The notes under the pieces: model-generated
Databases searched by the model: none
Seen by the model: only the letters and a program-made list of their open reading frames with translations
What the model was told of the DNA's origin: nothing
Translations under genes and position numbers: made by a program
Part shown: positions 44,471-55,338 of the stretch, piece by piece
Position numbering within the stretch: the stretch's first letter is position 1
How the letters are laid out: each line of letters starts with the position of its first letter
Source: Tetrastigma voinierianum
Lineage: Eukaryota; Streptophyta; Magnoliopsida; Vitales; Vitaceae
Length of the DNA: 64,000 bases
Direction of reading: 5' to 3'
Assembly: GCA_016808115.1 (NCBI GenBank)
Contig: JAEQBH010000136.1
Coordinates: 1,786,501 to 1,850,500, forward strand

Positions 44471-46524
44471 AAAGTTTTTCTTTTCCTCAAGCAAAGAAAA
44501 GAGAATTTTGTTTGTCCTCAAACAATTTAGCTTTATTTTAGGACATTTTCTTCTTTCTCTTTTACCCAATCCTTTTTAATCAACCTCTAAGTGAAACTAG
44601 TTAGTTTGTAGCATGGTTTCAAATTTGGTTTCAGTCGGACTTAGGAAAATTTTCAATTACTATCACAAAACAAAACCTTAATGATTTGAAATGTAAACAA
44701 TTTAGTCAATTCATCACGATGCGTGAGTGTGTGATGGTGTTCTTTCCCCTTTCTCCTTGAAATTAGCTAATCTTACGGGTCGACACGATTCTTTGTATAT
44801 CATTTTCAGTCCCATATGCTTGATTTTCATATTAGTCTCCACTAATGTAGGCAAATACAACCTTCAAGATAAATTAGCTCTTTTAGGCTTGTAAAGTTTG
44901 GCTTGGGTTATTGGGTGGATAATTGAAGAATTTAGGCTCTAAATTACCCAGATTCCGGTCTTCACATTTTTGCACCTTTGTCTCTATCCTTCATCCCTTT
45001 CTTTTCTACTGATGTCAGAAAAGAAATTATTCCCCCAAACTTGATCTTGATGTACCATACTACATACTCTCATTTTGGTAATTCTATTTGTCACTGTCAT
45101 TCTTATTAAGTCAGTCCCTTTAGATAGAAGCCCTTTTTGCTTTACTTTTCACTTGTCAAAGATTTTTAGGAATAGTGCAATGTTTTGTCCTTTTAGGCTT
45201 TCTACCACTCTTAGAGAACTTTGGGTTAGCTGCTCCCATGCCAGTTGGTATTAGGGTACTAGGTGTTGAAACACCCCTATGAACTTAATTGTTCAAGAGA
45301 GGAAGGCCATAAGACAAAACTTATTCCAATTTGACAATTTACAATCCTTGACTTCTTCTTTGCATTCCTTTCTTTTCCTTCATTTGTTCTTTTCTTTCTT
45401 CCATCCTTCATTCTTGTTTATCTTTTCAGTTCAAGATAACATTCCCTCAATCTTGTCCTTTTCTGCATTTTGAGGTTCTTTTCCTGAAATCTAGGCAATA
45501 AAGGGTTCTTTACTGTAGGATTAGAATTAAGGAAAGGGTTTGGGGTTTCTAATTCTTAGTTCAGAAGAAGTTAGGCAATTTGGCTCCAATTTTGGAACTA
45601 GAGTGTACGCTTGTGCATATTATGAGGAAGGCTTGAAGGCTCGATCTTCCCAGTGGCCTATATCACTTCACATTAGTAAGTATTACTTAAGTTTCGCCTT
45701 GACTAATAATCTAACAAGTTATAAGGACGTTTGGGACTTTATTATGATATGAGATGGACGGAAGTGTGTCTAATTTTCTTATAGTTGTTTGGACTCGTTT
45801 TGACTAGCATTTCCATTGTTTTCGGATTTTTACTAACCTTATTGTTTACCTGGCGGTCACCAAAATCCTTATTTGTGTTTCTAGTATTGAGTACATCTTC
45901 CTAAATCTGATCATTCAACTTTATTATGGCTAAACTGCAACTTCCTTTTCCAATTGGGGATTAGCCTACCATAATGCATCTATCAGTGGTTGTTTGGATT
46001 TGAATTTGAATTTTTGCTGTTGTGTTATTTTAATCAAGTAAAGAAGTTCATTTTGATCATGCATTCAGTTCACAATAAGACAACATAACCACAATTGTTC
46101 TCAATTTATTTCACCCCGAACATCTTATGACAAATAAACAATTTGATCTAGGTGGTTGATTTCTTCTTTATTCAACCAAGTAGATGGCAAACAATGAAGC
46201 AAAGAAAATTAATTAAAACTCACGATCAAGCGAAAACCACAGAATGAACCGCAAAATTTTTGCTAAAATCTTTATTTTATTCAGATGAATGGGCTTTGAA
46301 TACAAAGAGGATGAAGAGATGGAAAGGGTAAGGTATTGTTCATTTTTTATTCCTTGCAGCCCTCTCCTTGGCTGCTTCCATCCTTAGATATTCTCCCTCC
46401 TCCTCTACTGGGGTGAGTTCCTTTTTTCCTGTTGTACTATGATTTTCATTTTTTTCTTATTTCTGTACATGGTGTAGAAGGGCTTGCTCCAATTGAATCT
46501 GGGTTGGTATATGGTATAGGTAGG
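44471..46524 (-). other. 3' untranslated region of the Athila-like element (copy 1)
   Basis: Long non-coding stretch between ORF1 and the polypurine tract. Contains an additional CCCCCAAACTTG at about 45030 and the block duplicated at 41270-41480. No intact ORF. Confidence 0.65.
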
Positions 46525-48158
46525 TCACGTAACACCACGGGGACTATAGTGTAAGGATCTACGATCTGAGATTGATTTGTATTGAGGTATCTTCTTCTTG
46601 ATGGAAACTGTCTTCATTGCCCAGTCTAGGATCTTGGCATTGCTCTCTGTAAGTTCTCGTTGCCTCATAGCTAGAGATTCCAGGAGTGTCCTATTATTTT
46701 TTATCTCATAGCTCATCAAGCAAAAACTTTGTTTGTAGTGTCCTAGACTATTCATGCAGTTGTTATCTCTTGAGTCCATGCTTGTCTTCAGGGCATTATC
46801 TCTATCTCTCAAGACTGTTCTCCACTCTGTGTCCCTTTTTTCTATTTTTATCTTCCACTCGTCATCCTTTTTCTTCAGTGCATCGTCTAAATTTTGGTCC
46901 CTTCTTTTGAGCTCTGCATCGAAATACTCATCCCTGAGCTGAAGTTGTGTCTTTAGCTGCTTATCTCTTTCCTTTATTTCCTACCGTATAGACATCAGCA
47001 ATTCTATCAATTCTGTATGATTGCAGTTTTGCCCGGAACTTTCAGCTTATTCATGATGGGTTTGTCTTAGCTCTGGGGGGTGCGTTCCAGAATTGACTTT
47101 GACTCCTCTGAGGTTCTGGTTGCAATGGAAATTGGTTTTCCCACTGTTCTTGCTCAGTGCACCCTTCATTCCATTTTTCTTCTTATGTTTCTTTTTCCTT
47201 GCCCTTCCCTCTGTTCTTTGGTCCTTTAGTTATCTTAGGTTAAGGTCGGAGGAGGCTACAAGGAGTAGGTTTCTCCTATCCCCTATTCTTCGTCAACTCC
47301 ACCTTCGGTGCGAATTAAGTTGTGTGGCTGGGTGTGGAATCATCCCCCTACATTTGCTTTCAGAGTAACCTAAGATAGATTTTTCAATAATTTTTCCCAC
47401 ATTTATCTTGTAACCCTTCAGCAATGTGTAGAGGAGGATTGCTTCCTCTCTTCTCACTGTGCTTAGATGCTTAGAAGGCATAAGGACATAACTGATAAAG
47501 TAGAACCATACCTTGGCTAGCCGGCCGGGTCTCCTCGGCAGAATGGATTTAAAAGAAAGTTCATATCCCTTTCCCATTTCCTTTTCCGATATGAGTGGGT
47601 ATACTATTTTATGATGTTCTGGTTCTTTGAGTTGTTTCTTGAACTTAGAACCATCCTTTTGCACCCTCGGATTGAATAATCTATTTATTTCTTCTCTGCT
47701 AAACTCTACCAAATGTCCTCTAACATATACTCTTTTTCCTTCTTTTTCTACCATATTCACGAAGAATTCTTTCACCAAAGATGCATAACTAGGTTCTCTA
47801 TGTTCACCTAGTGACTGTCATCCTCTCTTTTCCAGCATTTCAGCAAATGGAGAGATAACCTTTTTGAACCCTCTTTCGGCAATGAAGCCTTTGTCTTTCA
47901 AACTTTCTTCCATAAGAGATGCTGCTTTTTCTGAGATAAGTTCTTTGCTCTTTCTCTCATCTGTTATGCTCTAACTTCATTAGCTCCCTTTTTTTTTCTT
48001 GATTATTCTCCCTTTTGCTGTTGCTTTTCATTTTCATCTTCCCTGTTCTCAACTTGCACAACTACTACTTGAGAAGCTTGTTCTGTTTGATTTTCCAGCT
48101 TAGTGCACTCTTCCATGCTTTCGTTGAGGGTTGGAATCAGGGTGGTAGAATGAGACAT
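46525..48158 (-). pseudogene. Athila-like ORF1 (env-position) pseudogene
   Basis: Starts MSHSTTLIPTLNESMEECTK at 48158, with a Glu/Lys/Gln-rich N-terminus and some stops. It continues ERGFKKVISPFAEMLEKRG, a Trp-to-stop change (TGA), then a 161-codon open frame 47778-47293 with VYVRGHLVEFSREEINRLFN and WFYFISYVLMPSKHLSTV. These match the family annotated as putative plant transposon protein, found between pol and the 3' LTR in Athila-like gypsy elements; its function is not established. After a gap (47290-46990), a coiled-coil C-terminus follows with ERDKQLKTQLQLRDEYFDAE and LGHYKQSFCLMSYEIKNNRT. No complete frame remains. Confidence 0.82.
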
Positions 48159-48279
48159 GGTAGGGTCAGGACTTCAGAGCTCTAGGCTTTTAGAGAATGA
48201 GATGGTGGAAGTTTGAGTGAGAAGTTGAGAAGGTTGAGAGTTTATGAGAAAGGTGGCTCTTCAGTTTTCAAAAATTTTC

Positions 48280-48288
48280 TATTTATAA
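48280..48288 (-). promoter_or_regulatory. Candidate internal TATA box upstream of ORF1
   Basis: Minus-strand TATAAATAG, 122 bp before the ORF1 ATG and just downstream of motif array 3. The leader between is CT-rich on the minus strand, like a plant 5' UTR. It has the same eight core bases as the LTR TATA boxes. Internal promoter activity is my inference. Confidence 0.5.
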
Positions 48289-48309
48289 GCCAACTGGTTG
48301 ATCTTGCTC

Positions 48310-48590
48310 TACATTTAATGTCACGACAACATTGCCCAAGGTTTGTTTATCATTAATGCTCTGCCAGCGACAAACAAAAATAGTTGGCCGCGACAAAATT
48401 TAGAAACAGAGCCATTACGGTGTGTCGCGACCACGAGAAAAAATATGTTGCGACATTTCCTTAAGTGCTCTTTTGAATTTATGTCGCGACACTGGAGAAT
48501 TGTGTTGCGACATAAAATTCCCTTTCACTTTTCTTCCTAATTCAAGTGTGTCACAACACAGAAAAAGTGTGTTGCGACATTAATTGAAGT
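48310..48590. repeat. TGTCGCGACA motif array 3 (internal)
   Basis: Two exact cores (48424-48431 and 48483-48490) and about seven variants (TGTCACGACA, GTTGCGACAT x3, GGCCGCGACA, GTGTCACAAC), again irregularly spaced. Unlike the others it is not in an LTR: it lies between the post-pol region and ORF1. Confidence 0.78.
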
Positions 48591-49560
48591 TTTTTCTGAA
48601 TTTTCATCTTTCTCTTTCTTCTCTCATAAAAAAAATAAAATTCAAAGCAATATGCACCAACTCACACTCATTTGAACATAAGTATGAACACTTAGTCACC
48701 TTTATCGAACTTCTTGATTCAAGTATGGCGACGTCATCTCATTTCTTAAATTTCACATATCGCTTATAATTTTCAGAATATATTTTATTTCAAACCATGC
48801 TAACATTCCCAAACTTCAGATATGCATTGTGTTAAATATATAGGTTTAGGGAATTAAATTACTCCCCTTATGGTCATTTTACGCATGTTTCCTTTTTGAA
48901 ACGATAAAGTATCTTCTTTGAATTTTGCTTCATTGTCACGAAAATTCAAGCAGCATTAACTTATAAACTACTATGAGATTAACTCAAACTTTAAATACAT
49001 GAATTTACATTGAATCAATTAAACCATTTAAACTTCAAATTAAAATTCTGCTTGAGTTGCCTCCCATTTGCTCGAGTTTAATGTCCTTAGTTGGACTTGG
49101 AACATAAGTGTCTTCGAGTTCAGTAATTCTTTGTTTACTCCTCTAGTTTGAGTTGTTCTTCATTAAACCAGTTTCCAGGCATGCTTGTCTTACATCTTCT
49201 TGCTTCCTTGCAATTCATCATTGCCTCTCAATGTAGTTGATGTGAGATCTTTAGTTGATCTGATCTTACTTGAATGCATTCTGGATTGACTTTGCAGGAT
49301 AAAATGGCCCCCGCCACTATGATCCTCAAGTTTCTCAATGTGTATTATTTGTTTGAAACACCTGAGTGTGTTTGCTTGGAAATTTTCAAGGTCGAGAAAA
49401 CTGCTTTTCATATAGATTCAAAAATCTTTTTGTTTCGACATGAAATGAAACATTGATCTTTTGAAGGATTGGTCAGCACCGGCCTTGATACTCTCCTCTA
49501 TTGTCTCTACCTTGCTGAAACCAGTTCTTAGAACCTGGGCTGAGCATAAGCTTGCTAGTA
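48591..49560 (-). other. Post-pol linker of the Athila-like element
   Basis: Minus-strand AAATGGGAGGCAACTCAAG (about 49057-49075) corresponds to the GGGAGGCAACCCA sequence that commonly follows the pol stop in plant Athila elements. PR, RT, RNase H and integrase are absent between gag and this point, so roughly 3 kb of pol has been lost. A 73-codon open stretch at 49411-49190 is unassigned. Confidence 0.6.
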
Positions 49561-50650
49561 ATTTTGTCCAAGTCTAGGGCCTTGCTATTCTCCTCCACCA
49601 TATGAAAAGTTTCTGGATTATGATCTTTGGTGTATATTGTGTTGGTAAGTTGGGGTTAGGCTTGAAGTGATAACTTCTTTGCTCATTCATATACTTGGTC
49701 TCCTCAACTTGGTAGGGCTCTTCATTAACTAGCCCTTCAGCACTTCTTCTGATTCTTTCTTCTACTGCTCCTACTTTATGTGCAGTGTGCATTCTTCTTT
49801 CATTGCTTCCTAGTTTGTTCAATACTGCGTCCAACTTTGCTTCTATGGTTGTCATTCTATCAAGCCCAATAAGACCATTTCCTTTCAACCTACATTGTCC
49901 TTGAAGTTTCGGATGGGCCCTTTGGCAGTTGCATTTGTGAGTCTTCAATAAGTTCACTTGCCTCTTACACTTCATTATTTTAAAGGCTACATTAGGATCG
50001 TAAATTATACCCTTGGAGCATAATTCACTTAGCATGATAGAAAATATCCATTTGGGTGGTCAGATCTATTCCTGCATAGGACATCTTTTGAGCAAATCTC
50101 TTTTGAATCTCCCGTGCGGTGTAGAGGCTCTCATCTTCCCTTACTTGGGGCAATTATTTCTCCTCTTCTCTGGCGGTGAGAGAGTGGGAGGAAATATCTA
50201 CTCATGTAAGCCTCCACCAGTTCTTCCCATGTGTTCATTGATCCCATTGGCAGTGAGTCAAACCATGTTGCTGCCATGTCTCTCAATGAAAATACAGACC
50301 GAATTTGAAGCTTGATTACATACGGTCTCACCCCATTCGGCTTATTTTGCATAATTTGCCATCCTCATGAATCTCCCAAGGTGCTCTAATTGGGATCTTC
50401 GAGGAAAGACCTTTGTGAGCCCGTCTTCTTTGCACCATAGTAATCAAAGGCTGGCCCCGGCTCAAAATTGTTTCTTCGATGGAAGGTTGTCTCACGGTGA
50501 GTACTCCTCTTGGATGTGACCTCCAAGTTCTCCAATGTTAGGCCTTTGAGGTCTCTCTACTTCTTCTTCTGGAATAGCCTGCAATATTTCTCTCTGATTT
50601 GCCATATTTCTATCAGGTTCTCTCAATTTCGATTATCCCAAATTGCTTAT
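49560..50650 (-). pseudogene. Athila-like gag pseudogene
   Basis: 50352-50131 encodes SVFSLRDMAATWFDSLPMGS and TWEELVEAYMSRYFLP, the retrotransposon gag capsid block (FSL.D.A..W...LP.GSI.TW..L...F...FFP). 50035-49574 continues with GLDRMTTIEAKLDAVLNKLG and NEQRSYHFKPNPNLPTQYTP, the characteristic Athila gag C-terminus. A stretch with four Cys (CKRQVNLLKTHKCNC) replaces the usual linker. Frames change between blocks. Confidence 0.85.
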
Positions 50651-50871
50651 ATCTGCACAGTCTTCTATGCATTATATTCTTCTTGAAAGTAGAAACACGA
50701 GATCGAATCAGTGATATAAAAAATTATATATACAGCAGGCTTCAAAAATATCAATGGCTTATTTAGGCCTTTATTGTGAAAAGCTGTTTTGTTATTTTTA
50801 AATTTTTGTAAAACAAGAAAAATGTCGTCGCATTTCTCTCTTTTGTCGAATATTGATTTTTAAATTCCTTG

Positions 50872-50889
50872 TCCCTGTGATTGGCGCCA
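50872..50889 (-). promoter_or_regulatory. Primer-binding site copy 1 (tRNA-Asp type)
   Basis: Minus-strand TGGCGCCAATCACAGGGA, preceded by GGTCAACAAGTTTT. TGGCGCC is the intact start of the tRNA-Asp-type site used by Athila elements; the rest has diverged from GTTGCCGGGGA. Confidence 0.6.
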
Positions 50890-50928
50890 AAAACTTGTTG
50901 ACCAATTCTTGTATAGAGATCAAATTTA

Positions 50929-52500
50929 TGTTACTCTTACGAGGTGTTTAATGTGTGGTCTCTATGGAGCCTACTCGTATGGACATGTTATTTTGTATTT
51001 TATGAGAATTAATTATTATAGTGATTTGCATGTTTATTATATATAATGTCTTGAATATGTATTAATTATTCTAAATGTCCTAATCGGTTATTGTTATAGG
51101 AATAACAATGAATTAAGATTAATATAAAGTTTGGTGAAATATTCATGGGATGAATATGTGTATGAGATCTAAATCAAATTTATATCTGACTGACAGAGAA
51201 CAAATATTAGAGACCAGAGACCGTCTTGAGATTGGCCACATGGATCAAAGTGTGATTAATCTCTAATAGTTGTGTCATTAAATCCTTTGACTGAGATCGT
51301 TATATTTCTCAACATAAAGAGATCATGTGTTTGATATAATCAGAAACATCTTTATCGGATGACTATAAAGGTTATACTTGAACATAATAAGAATTATGTA
51401 GTGAGATATGGCTTGAACAAAATGGAATTTGTCCTCTTATTATGAAGAGAGATATCTTTGGGTCCCTACGACAATTGAGGCGAAATGCATGGGCACATTG
51501 CTCAAATGAATTGATGGAAATCAATGTCATGTTGTTTAGTCGATCTAATTGGGTTTCGGTAATCAAGATGAATGATATAAGGTTGACTTTGTCCATGCCT
51601 TATATTCTATCAAGATATCATGAGACAAAGGATTATGTCATTAGCTATATTAAGATTGTCTTGGATCATAGGCTTTTCATTTAACTTGGGTAGTCATAAT
51701 GTCTTGCTAGAAGTAAAAACATGACTTGTAGGATCAAAATGTGATTTAGGCCTCTACGCCAATGTTAAGGTGAACCTAGGGTCGCACATTAAGAAGCGAA
51801 TAATAGTAACGGTTTATGGTTTTTCACTCTCTGTGGTAATTTAAAATAGTGAGATTATTTTAAATTACAAATAACAATTAGTTGTTATTTAAATTCAAAT
51901 TTAATTTTGAAAAGTTTAAATTTGTGAAACGATTTTCTATGTCTTGAACGGTTATGTTTTGTGAATTTAAAATTGTTGTTTAAATTAGACTATTACGAAA
52001 GTTTAAATTAAGTGAAAGCAGTTATGTCTTGAAGCAGTTATGTTTTGTAAATTTAAATTGTTATTATTTAAAAGAGTTTTCAAAAATATATAATAATATA
52101 AAATTCATTTTGACTTAAACACAACGAACTTATATAGATATATATATATGTGAAACATATATATTTTGTAATGAATTGTCTTTACTGCGAGAACAACCAA
52201 AATAGAGAAAGAAAGAAAAACCCTAATTTCGTTTGAAAGCGAACGAACTAGCGATGACAAAGATCGTTTATTATTTGTTCGTGTGTGGATACTTGTAGAG
52301 GGTGGTCGCTTTTCAGAAAGGCAGCACCTTTGAAGGTCGAATAAACCAAGGCATAAACTTTGAAGCAGCGAATCGATCTACAAGAAGGTAAGTTTCGTTT
52401 ACCCTTCCTTCGGTTTTATAGAGCGCAGTAACTTGATCCTGCTTAGTGGGTTAAGGGATAAAAATTTTTAAATTCCGGCGCATTTTATGTTCCAATGATT
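50929..52500 (+). mobile_element. Copia-type LTR copy B (plus strand)
   Basis: Starts TGTTACTCTTACGAGG and ends near ATGTTCCAATGATT. It is the inverted relative of 34971-36528 along its whole length. Contains an AT-rich TATA region (52130-52160) followed by AACCCTAATTTCGTTTG and GTGGATACTTGTAGAGGGTG. No internal domain: a solo LTR separating two gypsy primer sites. Confidence 0.7.
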
Positions 52501-52540
52501 GGATATTACGCGTCAGCTTGACACAGGACTATTACCTAAT

Positions 52541-52557
52541 CCTCGGTAAAGGCACCA
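52541..52557 (-). promoter_or_regulatory. Primer-binding site copy 2 (tRNA-Asp type)
   Basis: Minus-strand TGGTGCCTTTACCGAGG; 13 of 17 positions agree with TGGCGCCGTTGCCGGGG. Preceded by GTCAACAAGTTTT, the usual Athila LTR end. Marks the 3' edge of LTR 5. Confidence 0.72.
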
Positions 52558-54011
52558 AAAACTTGTTGACCAAAATAGAACATGTATGTTCATAAAAAAA
52601 ATGGATTTTTCATTGAATTCATTGAAGATTTAGTTTGGTCATAATACTGCAAGTGCACAGGTCATACAAGTAATAAAAGTGGACCTATAAGTCTAGATAT
52701 TGTTCCCACAGAGATTGAAGAGAATTCAAAGTTCAACTACACCAACTACTCAAGTTCTACACTATTTGAACTTCAATTTCATAAAATTTTTAGTAACCTA
52801 ACTAAGAATTCCACTCTACAAATTTCATCTATAATAAAAGAAAATGTGCTTGATCTAGACCTAAAAATGATTTGAACGAGGATCATTTGGAAGTAGACAC
52901 TTTGGGATTTCACTGTGTGAAATTGTCAATTTCTAACATATTCCTAATTCTGTTCTATCATGAATTGGAATATGAATTTATCAAGAGACAAGGTAGTATA
53001 GTTTTAGTTTCTCCTTGACATACATTTCAACGATTAGAGACTCATGTTCATTTCTGAAACATGTGTGTAACCAATTACCCATGTCAGTTTTCATTATAGA
53101 TTTGGTATTTTTCTTTTTCCAATAGCCCATACCCATTTCTTGTGACTACAGATTTCTTACTTCACGAGAGACGGGGCCATTTTGATTTCTCTGAGGCGAA
53201 TGATGTCTCATCATTTTAGATCTTAAAAAATTTCTCTCTTTCCTTGATTAGATCTAAGCTAACACGGGATCAAGATCATTCCTCAAGACTAAGGAGAAAT
53301 CTCTAATTAGAGTTAAATTAATAGATCCTGACTGAATTCTCAAACATGAGTAAATTGATGATTTATCTAAGTAATCTTTTAAGTCTCATTGGTTCTTGAT
53401 ATTAGTCTAGCATACCCCTAAGTAATGCATCCATGCTCTTAGGAATCTCCAACTACGTAATCCACTTTCCCGGAGGGGCCATCCACCGAAGCTCGAGCTG
53501 AATATGATCCTTAATTGGGTATAAGTTACAAATGTTGGGAACGATTCACTTCATGAACAACACCATTCAAATAAATTCAAAATTCTCAATCCAAGAAATC
53601 TCTTTCTAATCTTGCAGGAAAGACCATAACTAACATCAGATCTTTCCCAACGGAAGTTGGGTTTCCAGAAAACTAAATCATAGTAAACACTGAAATACTG
53701 ATAAGGAAATTTCCAATGCAACCGTAATCAACTGAAACAAATAAATTCAGCTTTCTACGGGCTTGTTAGATTGGCAGTAATAAAATTGATCTTAACTTAA
53801 TTTAGCTAAACTTGAAGCTTTCCAGACAATTAACCGTTTCAAGTCTAGTAACCAGTGAAATCCTCGCTAAAATCTACTCACGAAAGAAAATAAAAATAAA
53901 AGAAAATAAAGAAAAATATAATACAAAAGAGTCCTCGACTCCCAGGATGTTGGTTTTAGGTCATTGACGCCTCGCTTTCCTCAAATGTTTCTATTTATAG
54001 AGCCCGAAGTC
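52558..54011 (-). mobile_element. Athila-like LTR 5 (minus strand, U3 truncated)
   Basis: Holds the TATA box CTATAAATAG (complement 53991-54000), R/U5 and the terminal GGTCAACAAGTTTT. The whole U3 with its motif array is missing, replaced by another LTR that begins at 54012. The R/U5 part parallels LTR 3. It would be the 5' LTR of the element carrying gag at 50.6 kb. Confidence 0.72.
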
Positions 54012-55338
54012 ATTAGTGCCATAGTAGGTGTCTTTGGAATCAACAATATTTATATCCTGGGTTGCCATATAGAAATACTGAGTATAGTGGTGCAGGGTCG
54101 AACTCGGGGATGGGTTTTCTTCCGTGCGAAATGAGTCACGAGTTAATTTGAAAATGGTGTTTCCACTTTAGATTTGGGGTTTTCTATTAAACAGTGAGGA
54201 TTTGATGGCTTGAAAAACCGTAACTATAAATAAAGTGTAAAGAAATCCTTGAGTTTCGGGCCCTTTGGGCTTAAGGTTAGGAGCAACTATAAATACCCTC
54301 GGGTCCTTTTCTAGTTGAGGAGGATGACCTATAGTCATTTCCGTGGATCTATCATTTAGCCATAAAAAGGCCCGAACCACAAAAGTTTTCTCCTAGTATA
54401 CAACATTTATTAACCATTAATGTTTCGAAGCAGTTAAAACTAGTCCTTAGTTCTAACCTGCAGGAGCAAATAAATGGCAACTAAGTGAGCATCAGTGGAT
54501 CTAGCAATAAATATCCACTAAGCCTTGAAAGCACTTGAAGTGCGGCCACTAGGGGTACATCACGAGTTCAAACCTAACATAGATGCGAAACATAAATGAT
54601 AATAAATACTGCGTTGGCAGCGGGAGGGCCAGTGTTTTACCTCAAAACTTTTTTACCTAATGGCCCTCCTCTTGAATGAGAAGGTTTGAGAAGCATCAAC
54701 AGTTAAACCATCTCGAGGGTGTTTAGCGGTGAGAAAATGCGAGAAAGGGAGAGAAAAATGAGAGAAAGTCACACACGTGGGAATGCTGAAAGCTTTGGCG
54801 CCAATTTTATTGATTGATGGATTGATTGATTTTACAAAGCTTGACTGAGGCTTATATACTGCTTAGAGTAAAGGAAATTACAAAAAAGTATGAAACAACA
54901 AAATTACATTGAGGGCAATTTTAGTACAAAACCACAAAAAGCTGTTAAAAAGTGGTCAAACACCTTAAACGAGTGAGGTGTGAAATTTAGCGGCGAGAAA
55001 AGTCGGAACTGCGAAATTTCGCGACCTATAGAAACACCGCGAGTTGAAAATTACATGTTTCACTAAAATCCCTACGCAATGCTCGCTCAGTGCGTATTTA
55101 GCTCCAATTGCCTTCGGTTGTATACGGCTTTGAGTTCGGCTCGGGTTCTTCGTATTTGAATTGACTCGAAGATAATGGTGTAATAGGCTTCTTGAGAACT
55201 ACAAAAATATCCACAAAATGATTGGCCCCAGTATAGCCCGGGACCTTAGTGTATCAATTGGGTTATTTAAGTTGATTAATTCACAAAAAGTGCTCAAAAC
55301 CTGCAACGAACAGGGCTCAAAACAGCACTATTTGGGCA
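54012..55338 (-). mobile_element. Second-family LTR copy 1 (minus strand)
   Basis: Matches 61641-63117 in the same orientation throughout: shared AATCAACAATATTTATATCC, GATGGGTTTTCTT, GAGGATGAC.TATAGTCAT, GGGAAATTACAAAAAA-like and the end GCTCAAAAC......AGCAC. TATA-like box on the minus strand at about 54851-54860 (AGTATATAAG). No primer tract or coding sequence is directly attached that proves a full element. Confidence 0.65.

Noticed and set aside
50929..52500. A host gene promoter based on the long AT repeat and TATA-like runs
   Set aside because: The whole segment has an inverted second copy at 34971-36528 and no coding sequence, so it is an LTR.
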